A program made the position numbers and the translations under genes. This document shows, in pieces, positions 1 through 9,340 of a stretch of 23,841 nt of DNA (position 1 is its first letter; each line of letters starts with the position of its first letter). The notes beneath the pieces were generated by a model. The model worked only from the letters and a program-made list of their open reading frames with translations. It was not told the DNA's origin and did no database searches. Source of the DNA: CAJXNP01 sp050305935 (GTDB lineage: Bacteria; Bacteroidota; Bacteroidia; Cytophagales; Cyclobacteriaceae); the NCBI GenBank assembly GCA_050305935.1, contig JBNLGG010000065.1, forward strand, positions 1 to 23,841, written 5' to 3'.

Positions 1-1
1 G

Positions 2-277
2 AAAGTCGATATCAGGCTGGGATTGCTTCCGATCTTCAGGATAAGGAAAGACAAAATTGTGGATAAAGACCTGGCATCGGAATCTTTTGATCAGTATGTA
101 AAAGTGGAAGGCACAACTGGCCTGGCATTATCAGGATTATTGAACGCCGCCTATCATTTCAATACCATGAACAGCGTAAAGCTGATGTATGGCTACAAGT
201 TTATCGACCGTGATGTAAACCCGGATGGGCTAACGAGGGACAATGTGATTACGCTAGGGTACGAAGCAAGGTTCTGA
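2..277 (+). CDS. C-terminal end of an outer-membrane beta-barrel protein (partial)
   Basis: The reading frame is open from the left edge of the window, so the start lies outside and only about 91 residues are visible. They alternate polar and hydrophobic residues in short stretches with aromatic ends (LMYGYKFIDRD, NVITLGYEARF). The protein ends in phenylalanine, the usual C-terminal signature of barrel strands recognised by the BAM machinery. The specific barrel family (porin-like or transport) cannot be told from this fragment. The stop codon is one base before the ATG of the TPR-CHAT gene, so the two are almost certainly co-transcribed. Confidence is good for a real coding end and moderate for the barrel assignment. 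Confidence 0.6.
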   Translation, partial: KVDIRLGLLPIFRIRKDKIVDKDLASESFDQYVKVEGTTGLALSGLLNAAYHFNTMNSVKLMYGYKFIDRDVNPDGLTRDNVITLGYEARF

Positions 278-278
278 C

Positions 279-2819
279 ATGAAGGTTTTTGGGTTCTTTG
301 CCATTGGATTACTACTCTCCATACCCTCTCTCTCCCAAAATTACTGTTCTGAGCTTGCCCGCTATCTGGCAGATGGCAATATCGAAAAGGCTACCGCCGA
401 ACTCAAATTAATCACTGACTCAAATGATCCCGGATGCAATAACCTGATTGGGGAAGTCCATCTAAAGCGTGGGGATAATCAACAAGCAGAGCAATATTTT
501 GATAAAGCCCTGGCCGTTTCTAAAGCCAATACGGAAGTACAGGCCACCAGCTTGAACAACCTTGCTTTAGTATATTGGAATACAGGTAATAACAATCAGG
601 CACGGGAATATTTACTTCGGGCTTTGCACACCCGAGAAAATTTGTACGGAAACCGTCATGAAAAAACAGCCGCTTCCCTGAACGACCTGGGGCTTATCCT
701 GAGTAATTCAAGCCCAAATTCAGCGCTGGATTATTATGAACAATCATTGGCAATGTACCAGGAGTTGACGGGAAGTTATGACGAAAAAATTGCCCAGATA
801 AAGATCAACATCGGGGTGATCTACCGCCAGCTGGAATTCTACGGAGATGCAGTGAACAATTTCAATGATGCCCTGACCATCTGGCAAAAGTTATACCCCC
901 AGGGCCACCCAAATGAAGGCTTTGTTTACACAAACCTGGGGAATACGAGCCTCGCCATGGGTAATCCCGATGAAGCTTTACAGTATTTCAATAAAGCCCT
1001 GGCAATTTATGTCCGCTACTATGGCGAACGACACCCTGAGATTGCCAATATCTATAGCACCATTGGTAATATATATCACGGTAGGGAAGAATTTGACATA
1101 GCCCTGGATTATTACCAAAAGGCCATCATCGCCAATGCCATTAAATTCAATAATACCAATCCGGAAATAAACCCGACCTCAGGAGAGTTTTACAACAACT
1201 TCACCCTACTGAGCACGCTGTATGCCAAGTCCCAGGCTTTCATGGATAAAAGCATTTATAAAACCCTGAAATTTAATGAACTGAAACTTAGCCTGGAGAC
1301 GCTCTACATATGTGACAGCCTGATTGACATTACCAGAAGACTGCGAACCAATGAATCCGACAAAATAGCGCTGGGAATTTCCGCAGCAAAAGTCTACGAA
1401 ACGGGGGTGTTACTTTGTAACCATATGGCCTATGAGTCCATAAAAAAAGATCCATACTATGAGCAGTCGTTCTACTTTACCGAAAAAAGCAAATCTGCCG
1501 TTCTGCTGGAAGCAATTGCTGATGCGGCAGCCAAGTCCTTCGCGGGCATTCCAAATGAAGAGCTGATCAAAGAAAATAACCTGCGGACGTCCATCGCCTA
1601 CTACGAGCAGGAACTGGCTAAAAAACCCGAAGAAGAACAGCTAAAGAGACTACAGGAAGCGCTTTTCAATGCTAAAAGCTCTTACGACGAGTTTATCAAG
1701 GGATTGGAACAGAAATACCCGAAATACTATGATCTAAAATACAATGTCTCGATTCCCACCGTCAGTCAGATCCAGATGACATTGGATGAAGGCACCGTTT
1801 TCTACAGCTATTTTATTGCAAAAAATGCTAACAAGATCATCATCTATGAGATATCAAAAAATGATTTTAATGTCATCATCCGTACCCTTCCCAATGATTT
1901 CTTTCACTTTGTGAATGGCTACCTGAACGGTATCAATTACCAGGCCTATGACCTGTATACCCTCGCGGGGCAGGAGCTTTATAAGATCCTTTTCCCGGAA
2001 GGCATTCCCAAAAACACTAAAAAGTTGATCATCATTCCGGCAGGAAGACTGGGTACCATTCCTTATGGAGCCCTGCTGGCGGAAAAGGTAAAATCAAAGA
2101 CAGAAGACTATACCTCCCTGCCCTACTTGAACATGCAGTATGCCATCAGCTACCAGTACGCTGCCACATTGTACTATCAACAAGCGACAGGCAAGGCTGC
2201 TAAAACCTCAGGAAAAACGGCATTTTTATGCGCCCCTGTTACTTTTAAACGGCTTCCCGATTTACCCGGTACCAGTGAGGAAATTGCCAACCTCAAAAAT
2301 GTGTTTGATAAGAAGGCCATTGCCACTGACATACTGCTGGAAGACCAGGCATTGGAATCGATCATCAAGACCAAAAACCTGCACGATTACCAATACATCC
2401 ATTTCGCTACCCACGGATTAGTCAATGAAGCCAGCCCAGAGCTATCACGTCTTTCTCTGTATGAGATCGAAGGGGAAAGTGAAGACGGTGATCTGTTCTC
2501 CGGCGAGATTTACAATCTGGATCTTTCAGCCAGCCTGGTAACACTTTCGGCCTGCGAAACGGGCTTGGGTAAGATCTCGGAAGGTGAAGGGATTATCGGG
2601 CTTTCGCGCGCTTTTGCCTACGCTGGGGCGAGCAATATCCTCGTCTCCCTCTGGAGTGTGTCTGACCGCTCAACCGCCAACCTGATGATCGATTTTTATG
2701 ATGCCATCGAAGGGGAAAATTACGCCTATGCCCTAAAGGTAGCCCAAAGTAAGCTCATAGCCCACCCCATCTACTCCAAACCCTTCTACTGGGCGCCTTT
2801 TATTATTGTGGGGCAATAA
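279..2819 (+). CDS. Exported TPR-CHAT protease-like protein
   Basis: 846 residues. An N-terminal signal peptide (about residues 1-20, ending SLSQ) sends the protein out of the cytoplasm. Residues about 60-285 form kinesin-light-chain-style TPR repeats (for example ALNNLALVYWNTGNNNQAREY, split here at the N-x-L-A-x-V-Y core). A helical linker runs to about 560. The C-terminal third is a CHAT domain, a caspase/separase-like fold. The putative catalytic dyad is intact: His712 in HFATHG and Cys759 in LSACETGLG, followed by the usual EGIIGLSRAFAYAGASN and LWSVSD motifs. TPR-CHAT proteins elsewhere are proteases triggered through the TPR array, but an exported one would act in the periplasm or at the surface. 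The target is unknown. It follows an outer-membrane barrel gene by one base, suggesting a shared envelope role. Confidence 0.9.
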   Translation: MKVFGFFAIGLLLSIPSLSQNYCSELARYLADGNIEKATAELKLITDSNDPGCNNLIGEVHLKRGDNQQAEQYFDKALAVSKANTEVQATSLNNLALVYWNTGNNNQAREYLLRALHTRENLYGNRHEKTAASLNDLGLILSNSSPNSALDYYEQSLAMYQELTGSYDEKIAQIKINIGVIYRQLEFYGDAVNNFNDALTIWQKLYPQGHPNEGFVYTNLGNTSLAMGNPDEALQYFNKALAIYVRYYGERHPEIANIYSTIGNIYHGREEFDIALDYYQKAIIANAIKFNNTNPEINPTSGEFYNNFTLLSTLYAKSQAFMDKSIYKTLKFNELKLSLETLYICDSLIDITRRLRTNESDKIALGISAAKVYETGVLLCNHMAYESIKKDPYYEQSFYFTEKSKSAVLLEAIADAAAKSFAGIPNEELIKENNLRTSIAYYEQELAKKPEEEQLKRLQEALFNAKSSYDEFIKGLEQKYPKYYDLKYNVSIPTVSQIQMTLDEGTVFYSYFIAKNANKIIIYEISKNDFNVIIRTLPNDFFHFVNGYLNGINYQAYDLYTLAGQELYKILFPEGIPKNTKKLIIIPAGRLGTIPYGALLAEKVKSKTEDYTSLPYLNMQYAISYQYAATLYYQQATGKAAKTSGKTAFLCAPVTFKRLPDLPGTSEEIANLKNVFDKKAIATDILLEDQALESIIKTKNLHDYQYIHFATHGLVNEASPELSRLSLYEIEGESEDGDLFSGEIYNLDLSASLVTLSACETGLGKISEGEGIIGLSRAFAYAGASNILVSLWSVSDRSTANLMIDFYDAIEGENYAYALKVAQSKLIAHPIYSKPFYWAPFIIVGQ

Positions 2820-2916
2820 AAATGCCTGAAATCAAATTTAAAATTGCCCGGAATACGCGATCATGTCTATGCAGGTAATCATGCGCTAATTTTCTATGCA
2901 CTTATCTTGTAGCAAA

Positions 2917-2949
2917 AGTCATGGCACCCCGCAAAGTGGCACCATGACT
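2917..2949. terminator. Candidate bidirectional terminator hairpin
   Basis: An 8-bp perfect inverted repeat (AGTCATGG at 2917-2924, CCATGACT at 2942-2949) lies between the converging CHAT and korB genes. No strong T-tract follows on the + strand and only TTTG on the - strand, so termination is inferred mainly from position. Confidence 0.4.
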
Positions 2950-2973
2950 CACATTCTAACACTTAAACAACTA

Positions 2974-4020
2974 CTATTCTTTCACTTCCCAGAAGTCCTC
3001 TCCTTTTAACATGGTTTGCATATCAAATGCGCCATGCTTTTTCTCTTCATAGTCAATCTGTTTTGCGGCCAGATCGTCATATGTGTCCCGTTCGATGGCC
3101 TGGAACACCCCTACCGGACGGGGTAACTCAGGATTGTAGGACATATTGGCTAAAACATAAGCCAATGTGCTATCCTTCTCATTGTGTACCAACAGATCAT
3201 CTACTGAATACCCATTGTTAAGATCTACCACTTTTGGAGTAAAGCCATCCAATATGATTCCCTTATCTTTTTCTTTACCAAAAACCAAAGGCCGGCCATG
3301 TTCCAGGTTTACAGTACGCTCATCGCGAACCTCTTTTTTTGTATAATCATCAAAGGCGCCATCATTGAAGATTACGCAATTGGTATACAATTCAAGAAAA
3401 GAAAAACCCTTATGTTTTGCTGCCCTTTCGATCAATTGTTGCATCTGCTGACGATCACGATCATATCCGCGAGCTACAAAGCTTGCTCCACTTCCCAATG
3501 CCAGTCCCACAGGATTAAATGGCTCTTCCAGCGTACCAAGCGGCGATGATTTTGTTACAAAGCCTTTTTTCGTTGTGGGGGAATACTGTCCCTTGGTCAA
3601 ACTATAGACTTCATTGTTGAACATCAGGACGTTCAAATCCACATTCCTTCTCGCCCCATGAATAAAATGGTTGCCACCAATGCTCATGCAATCGCCATCG
3701 CCGGTCACTACCCAAACAGACAGGTCCGGACGGGCGATTTTAAGGCCTGATGCTATGGCTATCGGTCGGCCATGGATACCATGAAAACCATAGGTTTCCA
3801 TATAGTATGGAAACCTTCCCGAACAACCAATTCCAGAAACGAAAGCTATTTTTTCTTTTGGAACTCCCAGGTCCGGCATGAGTCGCTGAACCGGAGAAAG
3901 TACGGAATAGGCGCCACATCCTGCACACCATCGCACATCGTTTTCGGGTTTAAAATCCTTGGCTGTATATTCCTGCCCATTGGGCTTTTTGTCCACAATG
4001 TTATCCAATAAGGTTCTCAT
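2974..4020 (-). CDS. korB: 2-oxoglutarate:ferredoxin oxidoreductase, beta subunit
   Basis: 348 residues, normal for the family. This subunit holds thiamine diphosphate and one [4Fe-4S] cluster, and with KorA oxidatively decarboxylates 2-oxoglutarate to succinyl-CoA while reducing ferredoxin. Visible markers are the cluster cysteines Cys32 and Cys35 (RWCAGCG), Cys66 (GIGCSGR) and Cys215. The TPP-binding segment GDGD (107-110) leads to NNEVYSLTKGQ (135-145). The stretch SVWVVTGDGD followed by SIGGNHFIHGARRNV is close to characterised KorB sequences and argues against pyruvate-specific relatives. The start codon overlaps the korA stop in ATGA, so translation is coupled. There is no separate gamma or delta subunit gene because the gamma domain is fused into KorA. 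Confidence 0.93.
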   Translation of the reverse strand: MRTLLDNIVDKKPNGQEYTAKDFKPENDVRWCAGCGAYSVLSPVQRLMPDLGVPKEKIAFVSGIGCSGRFPYYMETYGFHGIHGRPIAIASGLKIARPDLSVWVVTGDGDCMSIGGNHFIHGARRNVDLNVLMFNNEVYSLTKGQYSPTTKKGFVTKSSPLGTLEEPFNPVGLALGSGASFVARGYDRDRQQMQQLIERAAKHKGFSFLELYTNCVIFNDGAFDDYTKKEVRDERTVNLEHGRPLVFGKEKDKGIILDGFTPKVVDLNNGYSVDDLLVHNEKDSTLAYVLANMSYNPELPRPVGVFQAIERDTYDDLAAKQIDYEEKKHGAFDMQTMLKGEDFWEVKE

Positions 4021-5864
4021 GATACCACCTCTTCCTTCGTTAAAATGTTCATTACTTTATTTTTTATCTCAGACGCCGTAAATGGCTGTCCCTGTACCTT
4101 GTGGTACCCAATGATAGGTTTCAAAAAACGGGCTTGTAGTAGCCATTGTAGTTGTCCCATATTCATTTCAGGAATTAATACCTGATCAAACTGATCGAGT
4201 AATGCACCAATATTTTTTGGTAACGGATTCAGATGTTTCAGATGAACAAAAGAGATATTGACTCCTTCGTCCCGCAACTCTTCCACGGCGTTGTTAATCG
4301 CGCCGTACGTGCCACCCCATCCTATGATCAGCAACTCGCCACTATCTGGCCCTTTCACCACTGCTTCCGGAATATCATTTTGGATGCCATCGATTTTACC
4401 CTGACGCAATTCGGTCATTTTTTGGTGGTTCAACGCATCATAGCTCACAGTTCCGGTGATATCTGTTTTTTCGAGTCCACCAATTCGGTGCTCCATTCCA
4501 GGTGTTCCCGGCACTACCCACGGTCTGGCTAAGGTTTTAGCGTCTCTCATGTAGGGTTTGAAGTTGGCCGGATCCATATAATACTCTTTATTAAGATCGG
4601 GCAGTTCATCCTCCGATGGGACTTTCCAGGGTTCCGAGCTTTGACCGATATAGCCGTCCGTCAACAGTAGCACAGGAGTCATATATTTTAAAGCAATCCG
4701 CGTAGCTTCCAGCGTCATATCAAAACAATCTGAAGGAGACGCCGCAGCTACCACCGGCATGGGCGACTCCCCGTGCCTGCCAAACATCGCCTGGAATAGA
4801 TCTGATTGTTCAGGCTTGGTGGGCATACCGGTACTTGGTCCTGCCCGCATCACGTTGATCACTACCAGAGGTAATTCTGTTATCACTGCCAGCCCTAACG
4901 CTTCTGTCTTTAGTGACAGGCCCGGACCAGATGTAGTGGTCACTGCGAGATATCCCCCATAAGAAGCACCAATGGCTGAGGTAATCCCAGCTATTTCGTC
5001 TTCGGCTTGAAGGTGTTTTACTCCATATTTCTTGTATCCCGAGATAAACTGTAAAATCTCTGTAGCCGGAGTAATGGGATATGAACCTAAAAACAATGGT
5101 ATATTGGCTTTTTTTGCTGCTGCCACCAAACCCAATGCAGTTGCCTGATTGCCAGAAATGTTCCGGTAAAAACCGGGCGCGAATTTTCTTTTCCCTATCT
5201 GAAATTGGAAATCAACTCCTGAATGCTCAGCTGCAAAAACCCACCCTGCACGAAGCGCTTCCTTGTTAACCATAAGCGCTTCTTCATTTTTCCTGAATTT
5301 CTTCTCAATCCACATCTCTGTGGTATCAATCCGATAACTAAAAAGCCAGTAAACAAATCCCAGTGCAAAGAAGTTCTTGGCTTTCCGCACAGCCTTTGGC
5401 GAAGCTTCCAGGCCAGAGAGTTCTGTTTTCAATAATCTTTCAATGTCAATCGATACAAGCCTGTATTCCTTCAAAGACTCGTTTTCCAGAGGGTTTTCAT
5501 CAAATCCTGCCAGCTTCAAGTTCCTACTGTCAAAACCACCGCTATTTGCTATGATTACACCTCCCTTTTTTACCTGTGGCAGATTGACTTTCAGGGAGGA
5601 TGCATTCATCGCGATCAAAACATCCAGCAGATCGCCATGGGTGTCAATTTCCTTACTTCCTAATCTAATCTGAAATGCACTCACCCCGTACAATGTCCCT
5701 TCGGGTGCACGGATCTCAGATGGGAAGTCCGGAAACGTATTTACATCCGCTCCTTCGCTCGCAGTGGCATCAGCGAATTTTTTACCGACCAACTGCATGC
5801 CATCCCCGGAATCACCTGCAAACCTGATCGTCGCATCCGGGATTATTTTTTTAACTCTTTCCAT
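4017..5864 (-). CDS. korA: 2-oxoglutarate:ferredoxin oxidoreductase, fused gamma-alpha subunit
   Basis: 615 residues. The N-terminal part (about 10-190) is the gamma domain, recognisable by IRFAGDSGDGM and FPSEIRAPEG. The rest is the alpha subunit with the pyrimidine-binding region: GSYPITPATEI (260-270), the AEDEIAG segment (287-293) with conserved glutamates, and RAGPSTGMPTKPEQSDL. This fused gamma-alpha layout paired with a separate beta is common in Bacteroidota and other bacteria. It is the first gene of a two-gene operon with korB. The ATG is well placed, and no Shine-Dalgarno is obvious, as is usual in this phylum. The substrate is most likely 2-oxoglutarate, but other 2-oxoacids cannot be excluded from sequence alone. 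Confidence 0.92.
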   Translation of the reverse strand: MERVKKIIPDATIRFAGDSGDGMQLVGKKFADATASEGADVNTFPDFPSEIRAPEGTLYGVSAFQIRLGSKEIDTHGDLLDVLIAMNASSLKVNLPQVKKGGVIIANSGGFDSRNLKLAGFDENPLENESLKEYRLVSIDIERLLKTELSGLEASPKAVRKAKNFFALGFVYWLFSYRIDTTEMWIEKKFRKNEEALMVNKEALRAGWVFAAEHSGVDFQFQIGKRKFAPGFYRNISGNQATALGLVAAAKKANIPLFLGSYPITPATEILQFISGYKKYGVKHLQAEDEIAGITSAIGASYGGYLAVTTTSGPGLSLKTEALGLAVITELPLVVINVMRAGPSTGMPTKPEQSDLFQAMFGRHGESPMPVVAAASPSDCFDMTLEATRIALKYMTPVLLLTDGYIGQSSEPWKVPSEDELPDLNKEYYMDPANFKPYMRDAKTLARPWVVPGTPGMEHRIGGLEKTDITGTVSYDALNHQKMTELRQGKIDGIQNDIPEAVVKGPDSGELLIIGWGGTYGAINNAVEELRDEGVNISFVHLKHLNPLPKNIGALLDQFDQVLIPEMNMGQLQWLLQARFLKPIIGYHKVQGQPFTASEIKNKVMNILTKEEVVS

Positions 5865-6168
5865 AATCTTGTTTTCAATGTCGAATTAAAAACGAGAGGT
5901 ATCATAACATTAGCCAGGATACCACAACGCAATATTAAACCGGGTTCTAGGTAGCAAATCCCAGATTGAAAAAATATGATATTCGTTAGGAAACGGGTTG
6001 ATTTGGGCATTTTCGGTGCTGAAGGTGGTTCTCTGATTATAGTCTATTTTCCAACTAGCTTTTCTTGCTGTATCCTGTCAATCTCCCGATTTATCCATGC
6101 AATATCCCGTTTCACTTAATAAATCAGGGTTTTCTAGTATTTTAGTTGGATATTTATCAGGCGAGTTC
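5865..6168. other. Divergent intergenic region
   Basis: About 300 bases separate the divergent korA and the first triple-repeat gene. An ATG at 6097 is in frame with the + gene but would add residues before an otherwise canonical signal peptide. A weak -7-like element, TATTTTAG at 6138-6145 (one mismatch to TAnnTTTG), lies between that ATG and the preferred start at 6169. No convincing korA promoter, RNA or repeat was seen. Confidence 0.35.
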
Positions 6169-7416
6169 ATGCACCATTACATGCCCGATTTGAAACATCT
6201 TTTAATTTCGATCTCCATACTGATGTTTGCAGTGGCCGTTAGCTACGGACAACATGACGAGGGTTTGATCTACGGAAAGGTGGTCACTAAATCGGGAAAT
6301 GCATACGTAGGTCAGATACGTTGGGCAGACGAGGAAGTATTTTGGCATGACATTTTTAATTCCATCAAGACTTACGGGAGACCTACAAAAATCGACATTG
6401 AGCTAAAAGAAAATGATACCGAACAAAAAACAAGGGAGAAAAGTAAATGGGAATTTCTGGAGATCTGGGAAGACAAATATTCCGGCAATATCCACCAGTT
6501 CACTAGTAGGTTTGGGGATCTAAAATCCATTTCCCCAGAGGGAAACGACCTTGTTACCCTTACATTCAAAAATGATTTTCAGATCCTCGTAAATGGTGGC
6601 TCGAATGATATCGGTACCACTGTTCGTGTGATGGACTACGAACTCGGGGAATTAAAAATAAAATGGAGCAATATCGACCGAATCTATTTTTTTGATACAC
6701 CCACAAAGGTCCAGCGCAAGTTTGGAAACTGCCTCTACGGTACCGTACGGTGCGAATCCGGGTATTGGACAGGTATGGTACAGTGGGACAATGACGAGCG
6801 ACTGGATGTGGATCAGCTTGACGGATACGTGGATGGAAAGGACACACACATTTATTTTTCAAATATCCGATGCATCAGGAAAAAGGATTGCGCCAGCGAA
6901 GTAGCCCAAATCAATGACAATACTTTTTTAATGTCCGGTACAAACGATGTGAATTGTGAAAACCGGGGGATAAACGTCATTGTGGACAATGTGGGCACCA
7001 TCACTATTCCTTGGAATTCTTTTCAACAGGTCTGTTTTGACCACAGTTATCGAAAAACAGGCGATCCCTACCGCTCCTATCCGGATCCAAAACGTTTAAG
7101 CGGCACCTTGAGAACGATTGACCATAAAAAGTTTATGGGCTACTTTGTGTTTGACAAAGACGAATCGTGGGATTTTGAAATGTTGGAAGGTAAGTCAGAA
7201 AAAATAAAGTACACTATTCCTTTTAGAAATATTGAATCGGTCAGCCCCCGAAACAACCATTCGTCTACAATTAAATTGCGGAATGGTCAAACGCTGCTTT
7301 TGGAAGAGTTGCAGGATGTGTCAGCTTTTAATGAGGGAATCCTGATCTATTCGGAAAGCAAATCCGAGCCCACCTATGTGGAATGGAAAAATGTATTAGA
7401 GATCATCTTTGACTAA
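6169..7416 (+). CDS. Exported triple-repeat protein A of the LytS/LytTR locus (unknown function)
   Basis: 415 residues from the ATG at 6169. An ATG at 6181 is nearly as good, and one at 6097 would put 24 residues before the signal peptide, so I reject it. A signal peptide (LLISISILMFAVAVS core, ending near SYGQ) precedes three imperfect repeats at about 33-175, 188-290 and 309-414. Each repeat opens with a Y-G-x-V-x-T/C-x-x-G-x-x-Y/W-x-G-x-I/V-x-W motif plus acidic residues. Each closes with a G-I/V-x-V/I stretch, a W or F, and an I/V-x-F end. This suggests repeated small beta folds. It is clearly paralogous to the protein at 9341-10681. It lies 8 bp before the LytS-type kinase gene, so it probably belongs to that operon, perhaps as a sensed or sensing partner. 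I do not recognise a named family. Confidence 0.8.
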   Translation: MHHYMPDLKHLLISISILMFAVAVSYGQHDEGLIYGKVVTKSGNAYVGQIRWADEEVFWHDIFNSIKTYGRPTKIDIELKENDTEQKTREKSKWEFLEIWEDKYSGNIHQFTSRFGDLKSISPEGNDLVTLTFKNDFQILVNGGSNDIGTTVRVMDYELGELKIKWSNIDRIYFFDTPTKVQRKFGNCLYGTVRCESGYWTGMVQWDNDERLDVDQLDGYVDGKDTHIYFSNIRCIRKKDCASEVAQINDNTFLMSGTNDVNCENRGINVIVDNVGTITIPWNSFQQVCFDHSYRKTGDPYRSYPDPKRLSGTLRTIDHKKFMGYFVFDKDESWDFEMLEGKSEKIKYTIPFRNIESVSPRNNHSSTIKLRNGQTLLLEELQDVSAFNEGILIYSESKSEPTYVEWKNVLEIIFD

Positions 7417-7424
7417 CTTTCGTT

Positions 7425-8444
7425 ATGGATCAACGCCAGAGGAATAAAGTTTTCATTATTGCGTCCTTCGTCCTGGCACTTGTGTTACTAAGCCTGCTAT
7501 TCACCACCTCAATTAATCCTTCTGTGCTCATCACCGGCATTTGGGCAGTGATCCTGGTTATTCTGATATCGGGTGGAAATCGCTTGCTTTCCTCTATTCT
7601 TAACCGGCAGCTCCCCTGGGAGCGTTACCTGTCTGTACGCTTTTTTGTACAGTTGATCAGCATCCTGATCTACTCCCTTTTATGTTTTAATGTCAGCTAT
7701 TTCATTTTCAAACTCATTTTCACGAACGATCCCCCCGCTCCCGACCAGGTGGCCATGGTCAATATTTACGGGTCGCTGATCGTGCTGCCAGTCTTCAGCA
7801 TTTATTATGTCATCCATTTTATCAATCAATGGAAAAAAACCCAGACAAAAACGGAACGATTGGAGAAAGAGAGCATCAAAAGTGAATTGTTAAATCTGAA
7901 AAACCACCTCGACCCTCACTTCCTATTTAATAACCTCAATATTCTTTCCTCCCTGATTGACATTGACAAGGAAAGCTCCAAGGAATATCTCTCCCGGTTT
8001 GCCGAGGTGTACCGCTTCATGCTCCAAACCAAATCAACAGAGCTGATCAGCCTGCGCCAGGAATTGGAATTTATTGATGCCTATTTTCATTTGATTGCCA
8101 CTCGATTTAAAGATTCCCTTTATCTAAAAAGGAATATTTCGAAAGATAAACTCGATTGCCAGCTCCCACCACTCACCTTACAACTCCTTATTGAAAATGC
8201 CATCAAGCATAATTCATTTAGCCGGAATGAACCGCTCGTCATCGAGATCAACGAAACTGACGATCCTGCTCTGACAGTTAAAAACAATATAAAGCGACTG
8301 GTGATGCCTGCCACATCAAGTGGTACCGGGCTTAAAAATATAAAAGGAAGATATCAGTATTTTTCCGACAACGAAGTAAAGATATCCGATAACGGAAGTT
8401 ACTTTGAAGTAAGGATACCACTAATTGAAATCGAGGAAATATGA
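7425..8444 (+). CDS. LytS/YehU-type sensor histidine kinase
   Basis: 339 residues. Four membrane helices (about 8-28, 33-50, 73-98 and 112-135) with short loops leave no sizeable extracellular sensor domain. The cytoplasmic part is the His_kinase family (Pfam PF06580). The phospho-acceptor region LKNHLDPHFLFNNLN has His165 in the conserved DPHFLFN box. The N-box LLIENAIKHN (254-263) contains Asn258, and the glycine box SSGTGLKNIKGRY spans 298-310. It overlaps the response-regulator gene by ATGA, so the pair is translationally coupled. Because the membrane part is small, it likely senses through the membrane or through a partner, and the flanking exported proteins are candidates. Confidence 0.93.
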   Translation: MDQRQRNKVFIIASFVLALVLLSLLFTTSINPSVLITGIWAVILVILISGGNRLLSSILNRQLPWERYLSVRFFVQLISILIYSLLCFNVSYFIFKLIFTNDPPAPDQVAMVNIYGSLIVLPVFSIYYVIHFINQWKKTQTKTERLEKESIKSELLNLKNHLDPHFLFNNLNILSSLIDIDKESSKEYLSRFAEVYRFMLQTKSTELISLRQELEFIDAYFHLIATRFKDSLYLKRNISKDKLDCQLPPLTLQLLIENAIKHNSFSRNEPLVIEINETDDPALTVKNNIKRLVMPATSSGTGLKNIKGRYQYFSDNEVKISDNGSYFEVRIPLIEIEEI

Positions 8445-9193
8445 AAGTATTGATCATTGAAGATGAGTATTTGGCACAGCAGCAAATTATTAATTACCTG
8501 AAGAAAATTGATGGGGATATTCAGATCGTCGGAACAATTGAAGGGATTGCGGACGGTGTCAACTGGTTTAAATCCCATGAAAATCCCGATGTGATCATCA
8601 GTGACATTAAACTAAATGACGGCCTATGCTTCGAACTCTTCAAAGCAATTCAGATCAAAGCGCCCATCATTTTTACCACGGCCTATGACCAGTTTGCTAT
8701 TCAGGCTTTCGAACACAATGGCATCGGCTATTTGCTCAAGCCCATCCAGATAGAAAAACTTCGCGAGTGCCTACAAAAAATAAAAGGGTCCAATCCTTTA
8801 GACCAAATTGATATCACCAAACTGGCAGCGCTGCTTTCCAAACAGCAGGTCGAATACAAGTCCCGGTTTTTAGTGAAGGTAGGACAGAAAATTAAAGCCG
8901 TATCTGTTGACAAAATCGCCTACTTTTTCTCCTATGATAAAATGACCTACCTACATACCCGGGCTAATGAAAAGTTCCCTTTGGATCAGTCGCTGGATGA
9001 AATCCAAACCCTCCTTAATCCCACAAATTTTTTCCGTATCAACCGTAAATTCATTGTACACTTTGAAGGGATCAAGGAGGTACATCCCTATTTCAAGGGA
9101 AGGCTTAAGATCGAATTGACACCGGAGATTGATGAAGAAATTATTATTTCGTCAGAAAGGACTCCCAATTTTAAAGCCTGGTTAGACAAATAG
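8441..9193 (+). CDS. LytTR-family response regulator
   Basis: 250 residues. The receiver domain (1-115) has the acidic pocket E7/D8, phospho-acceptor Asp55 (IISDIKL), Thr80 (FTTAYD) and Lys100 (LLKPIQ). The C-terminal LytTR DNA-binding domain (about 140-250) carries the typical FFRINRKFIVH segment. Phosphorylated by the overlapping kinase, it should bind DNA as a dimer at direct repeats. The genes on either side, which encode two paralogous exported proteins, are the most likely targets. Nothing unusual in the catalytic residues was seen. Confidence 0.94.
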   Translation: MKVLIIEDEYLAQQQIINYLKKIDGDIQIVGTIEGIADGVNWFKSHENPDVIISDIKLNDGLCFELFKAIQIKAPIIFTTAYDQFAIQAFEHNGIGYLLKPIQIEKLRECLQKIKGSNPLDQIDITKLAALLSKQQVEYKSRFLVKVGQKIKAVSVDKIAYFFSYDKMTYLHTRANEKFPLDQSLDEIQTLLNPTNFFRINRKFIVHFEGIKEVHPYFKGRLKIELTPEIDEEIIISSERTPNFKAWLDK

Positions 9194-9204
9194 CTAATTA
9201 TAGT

Positions 9205-9232
9205 ACCGATTACTGCTAAAATGACAATCGGT
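9205..9232 (+). terminator. Candidate hairpin after the LytTR gene
   Basis: A 7-bp inverted repeat (ACCGATT at 9205-9211, AATCGGT at 9226-9232) starts 11 bases after the response-regulator stop and is followed by TTC only. It could be a weak terminator or attenuator between the two halves of the locus, or a protein-binding dyad. Confidence 0.35.
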
Positions 9233-9340
9233 TTCATACAGTGGATATCCCGATTCAGTCATGACAAATACTTACTCATAATTATTTCATTTTTCTTGTG
9301 TTAGTAATTCATTTGCTTTGGTTGTCAATTTACCCAAAAG

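Noticed and set aside
6097..6168. Earlier ATG start for triple-repeat protein A
   Set aside because: It would place 24 residues before a normal signal peptide and would start upstream of the only -7-like element.
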